Below, piece by piece: positions 1-7,261 of a stretch of 12,677 nucleotides of DNA. Position 1 is the first letter of the stretch. Each line of letters opens with the position of its first letter. A model generated the notes under the pieces. It worked only from the letters and a program-made list of their open reading frames with translations. It was not told the origin of the DNA and ran no database searches. The stretch spans positions 1 to 12,677 of the forward strand of contig PUNB01000097.1 of assembly GCA_003552565.1 (NCBI GenBank), written 5' to 3'. The stretch is from Lentisphaerota bacterium. GTDB lineage: Bacteria > Verrucomicrobiota > Lentisphaeria > Oligosphaerales > PUNB01. The translations under genes and the position numbers were made by a program.

Positions 1-789
1 GACATACTGCACTCCCTCAAAGAAACGCTTTCCACACTGAATGCTAAAAACGCCCAGGAATGTTTTCACGACGCCACTTACTATCGCGACGAAATCCGCT
101 CTCTGTTCGTACACGGCACCATTACTCTTCGACAGCGCGCTCAGGGAGAAGAGCTGTTCTGGCGTATCGTCAACCGCATCGCCAAACTGATAAAAGAAAG
201 AAAATATGTCCCTGATGAACTGGAAGGCCTGGAAAGCTCTCTGTCGGATGTTTACTACGGTAATTTCAGTGTTTTCCGTTCTCTCCCCGACGCTTGGTCA
301 ATTGATCAGCTTTTTCCGATCATGCCGATCCACCGGCTGCGTGAAAAACCTGGCCGCAACGCCACCGTCGCCGACATCACCTGCGACTGTGACGGCAAAA
401 TCGACCGTTTCATAGATCTGCATGATGTCAAACGCTCACTGCCGGTACACGAGTTGAAAGAGGATGAAGAATATTACCTGGGAGTCTTTCTAACCGGTGC
501 CTACCAGGAAACCCTGGGCGCCTTCCACAACCTCCTGGGAGACACTAATGTCGCCGGAATTTCGATCAAAGAAAACGGAGAAATTGAGTTTTCCCGGGAA
601 ATCGAAGGGGATTCAGTGGCCGATGTCCTCTTTTATGTGGAGTATGAAACCAAGGAACTCACCCAGATGATGCGCCGCAAAGCCGAACGCGCGGTCCAGG
701 AAGGCGGTATCACACCCGCGGAAAGACGCCGAATCATGAACGCCTACCAAGCCGGCCTGCGAGGATACACTTATTTCGAAAATGAATAA
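1..789 (+). CDS. speA: Biosynthetic arginine decarboxylase, C-terminal part (5' end outside window)
   Basis: Decarboxylates L-arginine to agmatine with PLP, the first step of the agmatine route to putrescine. The open frame runs from base 1 without a start and gives 262 residues, against roughly 630-660 for complete SpeA, so the PLP barrel is mostly outside the window. The C-terminal domain is unmistakable: NFSVFRSLPDAW at fragment residues 88-99, FPIMPIHRL just after, DITCDCDG at 126-132 carrying the cysteine conserved in this decarboxylase fold (Cys128 probably), then YYLGVFLTGAYQETLG and HNLLGDTN. It ends in the typical GYTYFENE tail. The stop overlaps the agmatinase start by 8 bp, so the two pathway genes are probably translated from one mRNA. 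The family assignment is from remembered family motifs and is very secure. Confidence 0.95.
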   Translation, partial: DILHSLKETLSTLNAKNAQECFHDATYYRDEIRSLFVHGTITLRQRAQGEELFWRIVNRIAKLIKERKYVPDELEGLESSLSDVYYGNFSVFRSLPDAWSIDQLFPIMPIHRLREKPGRNATVADITCDCDGKIDRFIDLHDVKRSLPVHELKEDEEYYLGVFLTGAYQETLGAFHNLLGDTNVAGISIKENGEIEFSREIEGDSVADVLFYVEYETKELTQMMRRKAERAVQEGGITPAERRRIMNAYQAGLRGYTYFENE

Positions 790-1687
790 AGTTCAGCAAT
801 ACCCGTACTTTCTTGATCCGCCGCCGGAATTCCGCCGACAGAACCAAGCCTTGTTCCAGGTTCTGCCCGTGCCTTTCGAAGCCACCGTCACCTACGGCGG
901 CGGCACCGCCGACGGCCCGCTGGCTATCCTGCGGGCATCGGAACAGGTGGAATACTTTAACGGCATAGACGAACCTTACCGACGCGGAATTTACACTCAC
1001 CCCCCGCTTCAAATTCTGCCACCCGACCCGGCGGCCTTGATAGAGGAAGTAAAAAAACGCACCCTTGAAATTCTCGCCCAAAAGGCGATTCCGGTTATTC
1101 TCGGCGGCGAACACACTGTCAGCGTCGGCGTCTTTCAAGCACTGAAGAAAAGTCAAACCGCTCCTTTCGGCATTGTTCAGTTTGATGCCCATGCCGACTT
1201 AAGAGATTCATAGCACAACACCCCTTACAGTCACGCCTGCGTCATGAAAAGGGCATTGGACCTGGACATTCCGATCGCTCAGTTTGGTGTCCGCAGCCTC
1301 TGTCGGGAAGAACATGAACTGCGGGAAAAGCTGAACATACCCCGACTGGACAGCGTTGAACTGCACCGTCAGCCATGGCGCCCGCCGAATTCTCTACTGC
1401 CGGCCGATTTTCCCCAGCAGATATATATCACTTTCGATGTCGACGCCCTCGACCCGGCGGTGATACCAGCCACCGGCACACCTGAACCCGGCGGTTTATC
1501 CTGGCACGATGCCATAGAATTACTGAACCTTATCACCGCCGATCGACAACTTCTGGGGTTCGACGTGGTTGAACTGGCACCCGCACCCGGACTTCACGCC
1601 GCCGACTTCGCGGTCGCGAAACTGGTTTATTCCATCATCGGCATGGCCGGGGGACGAGAGCGGGCGACGAGAGCGGTTGACGATTGA
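782..1687 (+). pseudogene. speB: Agmatinase (ureohydrolase family) interrupted by an in-frame amber codon
   Basis: Agmatinase hydrolyses agmatine to putrescine and urea with two Mn ions, the step after SpeA. The frame starts at ATG 782 inside the speA end and would give 302 codons, normal for the family, but codon 144 (1211-1213) is TAG. Both sides are in the same frame and still agmatinase-like. Before the stop are GGEH (His111) and FDAHAD (Asp135, His137, Asp139); after it are YSHACV (about 149-154), FDVDALDPA (Asp219, Asp221) and VVELAPAPGLHA (Glu264). In homologues I remember, the interrupted position is a tyrosine (DLRDEY-type), one base from TAG. Neither half alone holds all metal ligands. 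TAG is an ordinary stop for three other genes here, so a nonsense mutation or sequencing error is likelier than recoding. The start ATG at 1244 of the second half has no convincing ribosome site. Confidence 0.88.
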
Positions 1688-1705
1688 AAAGATTCTGCCT
1701 TGTCC

Positions 1706-1803
1706 CGTTATGTTGCGTTCTGCGTTATGTTGCGAAATGAATTGTTTTTGTTCTTACCAGTGCTCAGTTTCGTGGTTGTCCGCAACATAACGCGGAACGC
1801 AAC
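1706..1803. repeat. 23-bp inverted repeat with internal 17-bp-period direct repeat
   Basis: Downstream of speB, bases 1712-1734 pair with 1781-1803 at 22 of 23 positions; the only mismatch is near the middle, and the loop is 46 nt. Within and before the left arm the 12-mer CGTTATGTTGCG occurs at 1706-1717 and again at 1723-1734, a 17-bp period. The right arm is not followed by a T run, so it is not a standard intrinsic terminator. It looks like a dispersed palindromic element or a remnant of a small mobile element, and it may also act as a 3' mRNA hairpin for speAB. The inverted and direct repeats are seen directly; the role is inference. Confidence 0.8.
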
Positions 1804-1822
1804 TAACAAAAGCTGATTCACA

Positions 1823-1850
1823 TTGCATTCTCAGCTTTGGATAGTATAAT
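1823..1850 (+). promoter_or_regulatory. Candidate promoter for the dapF-like gene
   Basis: A perfect TATAAT lies at 1845-1850, with TTGCAT at 1823-1828, 16 nt upstream, as a weak -35. It follows the 23-bp palindrome and precedes the dapF-like start by about 120 nt, so a transcript would have a fairly long leader. No other promoter-like pair stands out in this gap. Confidence 0.45.
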
Positions 1851-1970
1851 GAAAGTCATGCTCATTTTTCATCTGACAAGGTTTCCTGTTCACAGCCTCC
1901 ACGAGGCACATTAAAATTTCCATTGTGTTCATACTTAACCATCAGGTCGCCCTCAAGTTCAAGACTGTAT

Positions 1971-2900
1971 ATGCTTCCATCCAAAATAACCTTTTCCAAA
2001 CTCAACTCGGCGGGCAATGATTTTATTTTTCTAGACAATACCGGCGGAGATTACTCCGAACTCCTAAAGAGTTCCGATAAAACTTCCGCCTTCGTCCGTG
2101 CTCTATGCCGTCGCGGCCTATCGGTCGGCGCCGACGGAGTCATTTTCGCCAATCGTATAGAAGACGGCAATTCAAATACAATTATAGCCCGTTTTCTGGA
2201 GCCGGACGGTTCCGAAGCCCGGCTCTGCGGCAACGGCACCGCCTGCTTCGTTTATTGGGCTGTCAAACAGCGCTTGGCCCCCGGCCCTGAGGTCGAGGTG
2301 ATCACCCGCGCCGGCAGTGCCCGCGGAGAACTGCTGGCGGAAAAAAATCCGTCTGAAACCCGTGTCTGCATTCCCGATCCGCTGAATTTCAACTTCAACC
2401 GCTCAATCACGTCGAAAGGCAGAGAATGGCGCCTGCACACGATGGAAATCGGTGTGCCCCACGCCGCGATCTTCGTTGAGAACATTGAAGCCGTGGATGT
2501 CGAACGCTGGGGGCGCCTGATTCGACATCATCCGGAATTTCAACCCGAGGGCATAAATGTGAACTTCGTGCAGGTTCTGGAACCGGGACACCTGGCTGTG
2601 CGCACCTTTGAGTTCGGCGTTGAGAGCGAAACCCTGGCCTGCGGCACCGGTTCCGCCGCCGCCGCCATTGTCGCTTGCCTGGAAAAAATGTGGGGTGATG
2701 ACTATCATGACTGCTCTAAGTCTATCCTTGTTCACACCCGCAGCGGTGATATTCTGAACGTTTTTTTCGAGCTGGACATGGCCGGGAGAGTCAACAATGT
2801 CTGCATGACAACCACTGTTCGGCCGGTTTACAAAGCGGAGATCATGGCCGAACAACACCGATTACTGGAAAAAACCGCGAATTTTGCCCTCAGTCAATAA
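1971..2900 (+). CDS. dapF: Diaminopimelate epimerase family protein (DapF-like, unusual substrate pocket)
   Basis: DapF interconverts LL- and meso-diaminopimelate for lysine and peptidoglycan, using two cysteines and no cofactor. The 309-residue product has the N-terminal SAGNDFIFLDN, GADGV, then DGSEARLCGNG with Cys86, and ETLACGTG with Cys224, so both catalytic cysteines are present. GINVNFVQ is also kept. Several distal-pocket positions differ from the Haemophilus enzyme by my residue counting: Asn64 becomes Glu77, Arg78 becomes Ala91, Asn157 becomes Val162 (GVPH, also seen in other DapFs) and Arg209 becomes Phe215. ATG 1971 is preferred because MLPSKITFSKLNSAGNDF matches the usual family start; a TTG at 1923 would add 16 unconserved residues. 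No strong ribosome site is visible. About 25 extra residues follow the usual C-terminus. The stop overlaps the next gene's ATG by one base. Family secure; substrate less so. Confidence 0.88.
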   Translation: MLPSKITFSKLNSAGNDFIFLDNTGGDYSELLKSSDKTSAFVRALCRRGLSVGADGVIFANRIEDGNSNTIIARFLEPDGSEARLCGNGTACFVYWAVKQRLAPGPEVEVITRAGSARGELLAEKNPSETRVCIPDPLNFNFNRSITSKGREWRLHTMEIGVPHAAIFVENIEAVDVERWGRLIRHHPEFQPEGINVNFVQVLEPGHLAVRTFEFGVESETLACGTGSAAAAIVACLEKMWGDDYHDCSKSILVHTRSGDILNVFFELDMAGRVNNVCMTTTVRPVYKAEIMAEQHRLLEKTANFALSQ

Positions 2901-4534
2901 TGTCCAGCCATTCCTTCATCTCTATTGACCAGAATTCCACCCCTCTATGGGACACATTGCCCAAGCTCCAGGCGCTGCACGCTCACGGCTGGAAAGGCTT
3001 TCATTACATAGAAGACATCGACACCGCGTTCACCCGCCGTGGAGCCGGCAAAGACACGTCTGATGATTTACTGCTGGCGCCGGAAAAGCTGTATCGCGAT
3101 TCCACCAGTGACTGGGGAGCGGCTCTTTTCTACACTGATTTTCTCGGACGCAACCCCTGCAATCCACGGGATCTGGAACCGCATACCGGCCTCAGCACCA
3201 AAGCTTTGGCCCGGCAGCTCGGGTTGAGCATGGATCAGCTCTATGAACAATACGCTGATTCCGATAACCTGCAGCTGATCGGCTGCAGTTTTTTATTCAA
3301 CCGCTCGGCGCATCGAGTCATCGGCGATCTGGAGGTCAAGGAAATCATGCCGTTCCTGCGCCAGCTTATGGAATCGGCGAGAAAAAATCTGGAACATACC
3401 TTCCCGGATACGCAATGCCGACGGCGAACCCGAGAATGGTTCGACCAGGAACTGTCTTTCCTGCACCACGCCGCCGATGATGAAAAATCTTCACCTCTGA
3501 CGGAACTGTACCGCAAATGGCTGCGGCGCCACCTGCCTTCCGCAATTCGGCTGCAGCTGACCTCCGACAAGTTCAGCGCGTTATCCCCGCCCGGCCCGCT
3601 GCTGCGATTATTTCTGCAGGATTATGATAAAGCAAGCGAACTCTACAACCTTGCTTTGAAAGAAAGCGGTTCTGAACTCACGCCGCTCAAACGGAAAAAG
3701 GGAGAACTGCCCTTCTTCGCCGTTTGGCACCGGCGGAACCGAAAATTCCGTACACCGCTGTTCCTGCAGGAAGGAAGGCTTTCAGATAATAATCAGTTCT
3801 GGTGCTTAAACAGACAGAACCAGCCGCCCCTTGAGGAGATGCGCAAGCACGGCCTCATCGCCATCGCCGGCAAAGCTCTGATTCTAGTGCTGGAAGCGCG
3901 AGATCCCGATGCCGGGGCCCCCCTGGTTTTGCCGGAGCACGGGTCTCTTTACATGCCAACGGCCTATGTTTTGGAAAAGAAACTCCGGCAAGCCGGTATC
4001 ATCGCAAACGGTCTGCACCCGGTACACCGACTGAAAATGAATTTCCTTGCCCGGCTGAAAGAGCTCGAAGGAACTGTATTCAGGCCGCCGAGCTATATCC
4101 AAAACCGCCTTGGCGAAAAGCAAATTGACCTGGCTGAATTCGCTTCCATGCTGCCTGAAATAAAAAAACAGGCGGAAAGAGAGCTGCAAGAAACCCAAGA
4201 TCCGGAAAAGAGAAAAAAATGGAGTCAAAGGCTGTACCCGGAACTGAATAATCAATTACAGGCAATGGAAGACAAAAGAAGGCTTCTGGCCGCGAATCCG
4301 GAGACCCGGGCGCAGGCATCTGAACTTTGGGAACTTATCAAGACACTGAAAACCCGCAAACTGAAAAGTGAAGTTCAGCGCTTAATCGACAACACCCACA
4401 TCAGCCGCATCGATTACTGGAATTCCCGCGGCGCTATAATGCCCTGGAGCATCGCCGCTGGTGGCAAAGATTTCTACCGACAAGTGCTGGAAAAAGCGGA
4501 AATCACAAAAGAGCAGATGGGAACACCGGATTAA
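2900..4534 (+). CDS. Conserved-looking protein of unknown function, translationally coupled to dapF-like gene
   Basis: I do not recognise this 544-residue protein. Its ATG shares one base with the dapF-like stop (TAATG), which suggests coupled translation and a linked role. No signal peptide or membrane segment is seen, so it is probably cytosolic. It is rich in charged residues. Residues 98-118 (LSTKALARQLGLSMDQLYEQ) have a helix-turn-helix-like spacing. A mixed alpha/beta core seems to lie at about 265-370, with ELPFF, TPLFLQEGR and GAPLVLPEHGSLYMP. Residues about 410-500 are a long charged helix with coiled-coil character. The ELPFF...KALILVLEAR stretch faintly recalls an uncharacterised planctomycete family, and the length plus late coiled coil superficially recalls BshC; neither is good enough for a name. 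Codon use and base composition resemble the neighbours. It ends just before a tandem-repeat array. Confidence 0.85.
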   Translation: MSSHSFISIDQNSTPLWDTLPKLQALHAHGWKGFHYIEDIDTAFTRRGAGKDTSDDLLLAPEKLYRDSTSDWGAALFYTDFLGRNPCNPRDLEPHTGLSTKALARQLGLSMDQLYEQYADSDNLQLIGCSFLFNRSAHRVIGDLEVKEIMPFLRQLMESARKNLEHTFPDTQCRRRTREWFDQELSFLHHAADDEKSSPLTELYRKWLRRHLPSAIRLQLTSDKFSALSPPGPLLRLFLQDYDKASELYNLALKESGSELTPLKRKKGELPFFAVWHRRNRKFRTPLFLQEGRLSDNNQFWCLNRQNQPPLEEMRKHGLIAIAGKALILVLEARDPDAGAPLVLPEHGSLYMPTAYVLEKKLRQAGIIANGLHPVHRLKMNFLARLKELEGTVFRPPSYIQNRLGEKQIDLAEFASMLPEIKKQAERELQETQDPEKRKKWSQRLYPELNNQLQAMEDKRRLLAANPETRAQASELWELIKTLKTRKLKSEVQRLIDNTHISRIDYWNSRGAIMPWSIAAGGKDFYRQVLEKAEITKEQMGTPD

Positions 4535-4560
4535 AACAGCGTATTTTTTTCGCCCGAACC

Positions 4561-4770
4561 AGGTTGCCGCGCGCATGTATTCCGCCGTCCACTCCGGGTT
4601 GCCGCGCGCATGTATTCCGCCGTCTGAGCCGGGTTGCCGCGCGCATGTATTCCGCCGTTCACTCCGGGTTGCCGCGCGCATGTATTCCGCCGTTCACTCC
4701 GGGTTGCCGCGCGCATGTATTCCGCCGTCCGAGCCGAGTTACCGCGCGGACGTATTATTACGTCCGAATT
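4561..4770. repeat. 35-bp tandem repeat array, five near-perfect copies plus a degenerate sixth
   Basis: Copies begin at 4561, 4596, 4631, 4666 and 4701, each 35 bp; a decayed copy occupies 4736-4770. Each unit has an almost invariant 28-bp core beginning GGGTTGCCGCGCGCATGTAT, followed by a 7-bp tail that varies (CCACTCC, CTGAGCC, TCACTCC twice, CCGAGCC). The first copy starts AGG instead of GGG. The array fills the gap between two convergent genes. The period is not a multiple of three, and all frames stay open by accident, giving repetitive arginine/proline-rich phantom ORFs on both strands. The variable part is far too short for CRISPR spacers. The function is unknown; it looks like a minisatellite or a multiplied intergenic element. 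Confidence 0.92.
4747..4766 (-). terminator. 8-bp perfect hairpin just after typA
   Basis: CGGACGTA at 4747-4754 and TACGTCCG at 4759-4766 form a perfect 8-bp stem with a TTAT loop. It lies 8 nt beyond the typA stop on the minus strand, inside the degenerate last copy of the tandem array. There is no U run after it in either direction, so it may stabilise or end the typA transcript less sharply than a classical terminator, or it may just be part of the repeat. Confidence 0.4.
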
Positions 4771-4774
4771 AGAC

Positions 4775-6562
4775 TTAGAACTTAAATTTAAGATTTATCT
4801 TGCGCAGCCGGATTGACTTGGGCGTAACCTCCACAAGTTCATCTTCTTCAATAAAATCCACGCAGTCTTCCAGACTCATAGTTCGGGGAGGAGTGAGAAC
4901 CACGGCTTCATCACTGCCGGAGGCCCGAACATTAGTTAATTTCTTACCCTTGGCCGGATTAACCGCTAAATCATTGTCGCGGCTGTGTTCTCCAATAATC
5001 TGCCCTCGGTAAACCTTTACACCGGGACCACAGAACAACCTGCCGCGACTTTGCAGATTGTAAAGAGCGTAAGAGACCGTCACACAGTCATCCATGGCCA
5101 CCAGCACTCCGGTTTTTCTACGCCGAATCTCGCCGCCATGAGGGCCGTAACCGGAAAACACATAATTCATTACCCCCATCCCTTTAGTTTCAGTCAAAAA
5201 TTCCGACCTGAACCCCAAGAGCCCCCGAGTGGGAATTCGATAATTCAAGCGTATCATTCCCTGTTGACTCTCCATGCTTGTCATCTGCCCTTTGCGATTT
5301 CCCAATGTTTCTATGACACTGCCGGAATAAGCCTCATCCACATCGATCGTCAGCTCCTCGTAAGGCTCCATCAGCTTGCCGCTCTCATAACGGGTAATCA
5401 CCTGCGGACGGGTGACCTGGAACTCGTAACCCTCACGCCGCATCCGCTCTATAAGAATAGACAGATGCAGTTCGCCGCGGCCGGAAACTTTGAACCCGGA
5501 GCCTTCTTCCAAAGGCTCGGCCTGCAGAGCGGCATCGGCCAAAAGTTCACGCTGCAGACGCTGATCTAAATTGCGCGAGGTGACATAAGTCCCCTCCCTG
5601 CCGGCGAAAGGCGAATCGTTGGTAATGAAATTCATGGACAGAGTCGGCGGGTCCACCCGCACCGGCTCCAGAGGCACCGGGACCGCCGGGTCCGCGTAAG
5701 TCATGCCGACCGTTACTTTATCCATACCCGCCACCGCCACAACCTCACCGGCGATCGCCCGTTCAACAGGTTCCATCTGATTGCCTTTGAACCGATATAT
5801 TTTTGTGATCTTCGCGGTTTCCGGCTCTGTCTCAGGACTGACAATCACAGCGTCACGATTAATATTTAAAGTGCCGCTGCTGATCTTGCCGATCGCCAGA
5901 CGACCGAGATAGGGGGAGTAATCTATCGAACTCACCAGCATCTGCAAAGCCGCCTGCGGATCCCCGGCGGGGGGAGGAATCCGCTCCGTGATTAACTGAC
6001 ACAAAGGCTGCATGTCGCCCTCCCGCTGTTCAGAGTCGAGAGTGGCGTAGCCATCCTGACTCGAGGCGTAGATGACCGGGAAATCCAGAATGTGCTCGGG
6101 TGCGTGCAGCTTGACAAAAAGATCGAACACCTGATCGAGAACCCAATCACAACGCGCCGAAGGTTTGTCAATTTTGTTAATCACAACAATCACCGGCAGT
6201 TCCAGCGCCAGCGCTTTTTTCAAGACGAAATATGTCTGCGGCATCGGACCTTCCTGGGCATCCACCAGCAGCAGGACGCCGTCCCCCATTTTCATCACCC
6301 GCTCCACCTGACCGCCGAAATCGGCATGCCCCGGTGTGTCAATGATGTTTATCCAATATCCTTCATACTCGAAGGCGCCGTTTTTGGCGGCGATGGTGAT
6401 CCCTCGCTCGCGCTCAAGATCCAAAGAATCCATGAGCCGCTCATCAACCTTCTGATTGTCGCGGAACATGCCGCTCTGTCTGAACAACTGATCGACCAAA
6501 GTGGTCTTGCCGTGGTCAACATGGGCGATAATTGCCACGTTGCGAATTTTTTTCTGATCCAT
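4775..6562 (-). CDS. typA: Ribosome-associated translational GTPase TypA/BipA
   Basis: A 595-residue member of the elongation-factor GTPase superfamily that binds ribosomes and helps ribosome assembly and growth under stress such as cold. The GTPase domain is complete: AHVDHGKTT at 13-21 (P-loop), RERGITI at 51-57 (switch), DTPGH at 75-79 and NKID at 129-132. The following EF-G-like domains and the BipA-specific C-terminal domain are present (GRGELHLSILIERMRREGYEF, RGLLGFRSEF, NVRASGSDEAVVLTPP near the end). The length is normal. ATG 6562 is supported by the AAAGG ribosome site about 6 nt upstream, which overlaps the end of ydbL; only 11 bp separate the genes, so typA is probably the last gene of the hydF-ynbE-ydbL-typA operon. 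Nothing looks damaged. Confidence 0.97.
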   Translation of the reverse strand: MDQKKIRNVAIIAHVDHGKTTLVDQLFRQSGMFRDNQKVDERLMDSLDLERERGITIAAKNGAFEYEGYWINIIDTPGHADFGGQVERVMKMGDGVLLLVDAQEGPMPQTYFVLKKALALELPVIVVINKIDKPSARCDWVLDQVFDLFVKLHAPEHILDFPVIYASSQDGYATLDSEQREGDMQPLCQLITERIPPPAGDPQAALQMLVSSIDYSPYLGRLAIGKISSGTLNINRDAVIVSPETEPETAKITKIYRFKGNQMEPVERAIAGEVVAVAGMDKVTVGMTYADPAVPVPLEPVRVDPPTLSMNFITNDSPFAGREGTYVTSRNLDQRLQRELLADAALQAEPLEEGSGFKVSGRGELHLSILIERMRREGYEFQVTRPQVITRYESGKLMEPYEELTIDVDEAYSGSVIETLGNRKGQMTSMESQQGMIRLNYRIPTRGLLGFRSEFLTETKGMGVMNYVFSGYGPHGGEIRRRKTGVLVAMDDCVTVSYALYNLQSRGRLFCGPGVKVYRGQIIGEHSRDNDLAVNPAKGKKLTNVRASGSDEAVVLTPPRTMSLEDCVDFIEEDELVEVTPKSIRLRKINLKFKF

Positions 6563-6573
6563 TGACTGCCTTT

Positions 6574-6996
6574 CTATTCTTCTTCCGGTACTTCAACCCA
6601 CTCTCCGTCCTCCCGCTGCACCCACACTCCGGGTACCGCGGAAGCGGCTATCTGACTCGCTCGCCGTTCACCCACCAGGGTTTTTTCCACTCCCTGGCTC
6701 GCGGCAATCAAGGAATACACTCGCCGCCGATCATTGTTTTCAGCCTCCACTTTCTCCTCGTATTCATTTACTCGTTCCTCCTCATCGTATAAGTCCCCGG
6801 GGTCCCGCAGCCACTCCAGATATCCCTGATTGTTTTCACCGACAGCACCGTCCTGCTTCAACTCATTGATTGTCGGAATCCTTACCCGCATCCGCTCGCG
6901 CAGCTGTGCAAGATCCGCCGCCCCCGCTGAAAACGTTGTCAGCAAACCCGCGGCAAACAACACCAGTAAAACAAAAGACACTTTATGCTTATTCAT
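6574..6996 (-). CDS. ydbL: YdbL-family (DUF1318) periplasmic protein
   Basis: A 140-residue exported protein. Residues 1-27 form a signal peptide (MNKHK, a hydrophobic run, then SAGA/AD as the likely cleavage area). The mature part has the DUF1318 pattern: RERMRVRIPTINELKQDGAVGENNQGYLEW, an acidic helical middle, a segment with VYSLIAASQGV around residue 100, and the GVWVQREDGEWVEV end. In E. coli YdbL is encoded with YnbE and YdbH, where YdbH and YnbE make a bridge for phospholipid movement to the outer membrane and YdbL modulates it. Here it directly follows a YnbE-like gene (34-nt gap), which supports the assignment. The start at 6996 is chosen for the signal peptide and a GGAG ribosome site about 10 nt upstream; the longer frame would run back over ynbE. 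The tail EVPEEE is unusually acidic. Confidence 0.85.
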   Translation of the reverse strand: MNKHKVSFVLLVLFAAGLLTTFSAGAADLAQLRERMRVRIPTINELKQDGAVGENNQGYLEWLRDPGDLYDEEERVNEYEEKVEAENNDRRRVYSLIAASQGVEKTLVGERRASQIAASAVPGVWVQREDGEWVEVPEEE

Positions 6997-7030
6997 CTTG
7001 TAAAATCTCCATGATTTATTTTTATGTACT

Positions 7031-7261
7031 TTACTGAATAGTTTCGTCGGCTTCATCCAGATCTCCAAAGAAATCGTCCAGTGCCCGATCAACGCGAATA
7101 TTCACATCAATGGTAATATGAATCGGCTTGACCTCGACCGGTTCAATCCTATGCGCGCTCTCCACTTCATGCCTGGTGCGGCAGCCGCCTAGAAACGGCA
7201 TAAGAATGAGCGCCGCCCAGGAAAAGAACTCAAAAAAAACTCTCTTTTGTACTTTTTTCAT
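7031..7261 (-). CDS. ynbE: YnbE-like small outer-membrane lipoprotein
   Basis: A 76-residue lipoprotein precursor. A basic N-terminus (MKKVQKR) is followed by a hydrophobic segment and the lipobox FLGGC, with Cys27 as the lipidated residue. The mature part contains VEVKPIHITIDVNIRVDRALDDFF, an alternating beta-type stretch that matches the YnbE pattern (PIxINxNIKIxxEIRV). In E. coli YnbE stacks as beta-strands on the AsmA-like protein YdbH in the outer-membrane lipid bridge. The start ATG overlaps the hydF stop in ATGA (7258-7261), and AAAGGA lies about 9 nt upstream. The next gene is ydbL. No ydbH-like gene is next to it in this window. The family call rests on lipobox, size, motif and the ydbL neighbour. 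Confidence 0.82.
   Translation of the reverse strand: MKKVQKRVFFEFFSWAALILMPFLGGCRTRHEVESAHRIEPVEVKPIHITIDVNIRVDRALDDFFGDLDEADETIQ

Noticed and set aside
734..1192. Minus-strand ORF across speB
   Set aside because: It is a shadow of a strongly conserved gene on the other strand, with no recognisable protein pattern.
1211..1213. Pyrrolysine or general amber reassignment
   Set aside because: TAG terminates ydbL, the amidohydrolase and the isomerase-like gene normally, and the site in homologues is a plain tyrosine one base away.
1244..1687. Second half of agmatinase as an independent gene
   Set aside because: It is the same frame continuing after the TAG, lacks half of the metal ligands and has no clear ribosome site before ATG 1244.
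1923..1970. TTG start adding 16 residues to the DapF-like protein
   Set aside because: The added residues match nothing in the family, while ATG 1971 gives the standard N-terminus.
2900..4534. Naming the 544-residue protein BshC-like
   Set aside because: Only the length and a late coiled coil agree; the N-terminal and C-terminal BshC motifs I know are not there.
4561..4770. CRISPR array
   Set aside because: The variable part between 28-bp cores is only 7 bp and nearly repeats itself, and no cas gene is present.
4461..4816. Several overlapping ORFs on both strands with repeated Arg/Cys/Pro-rich peptides
   Set aside because: They exist only because the 35-bp tandem unit has no stop in most frames; the period shifts the frame at each copy, and there is no ribosome site or family pattern.
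6997..7092. Upstream extension of ydbL
   Set aside because: It runs back over the ynbE end and would bury the signal peptide; ATG 6996 has a proper ribosome site.
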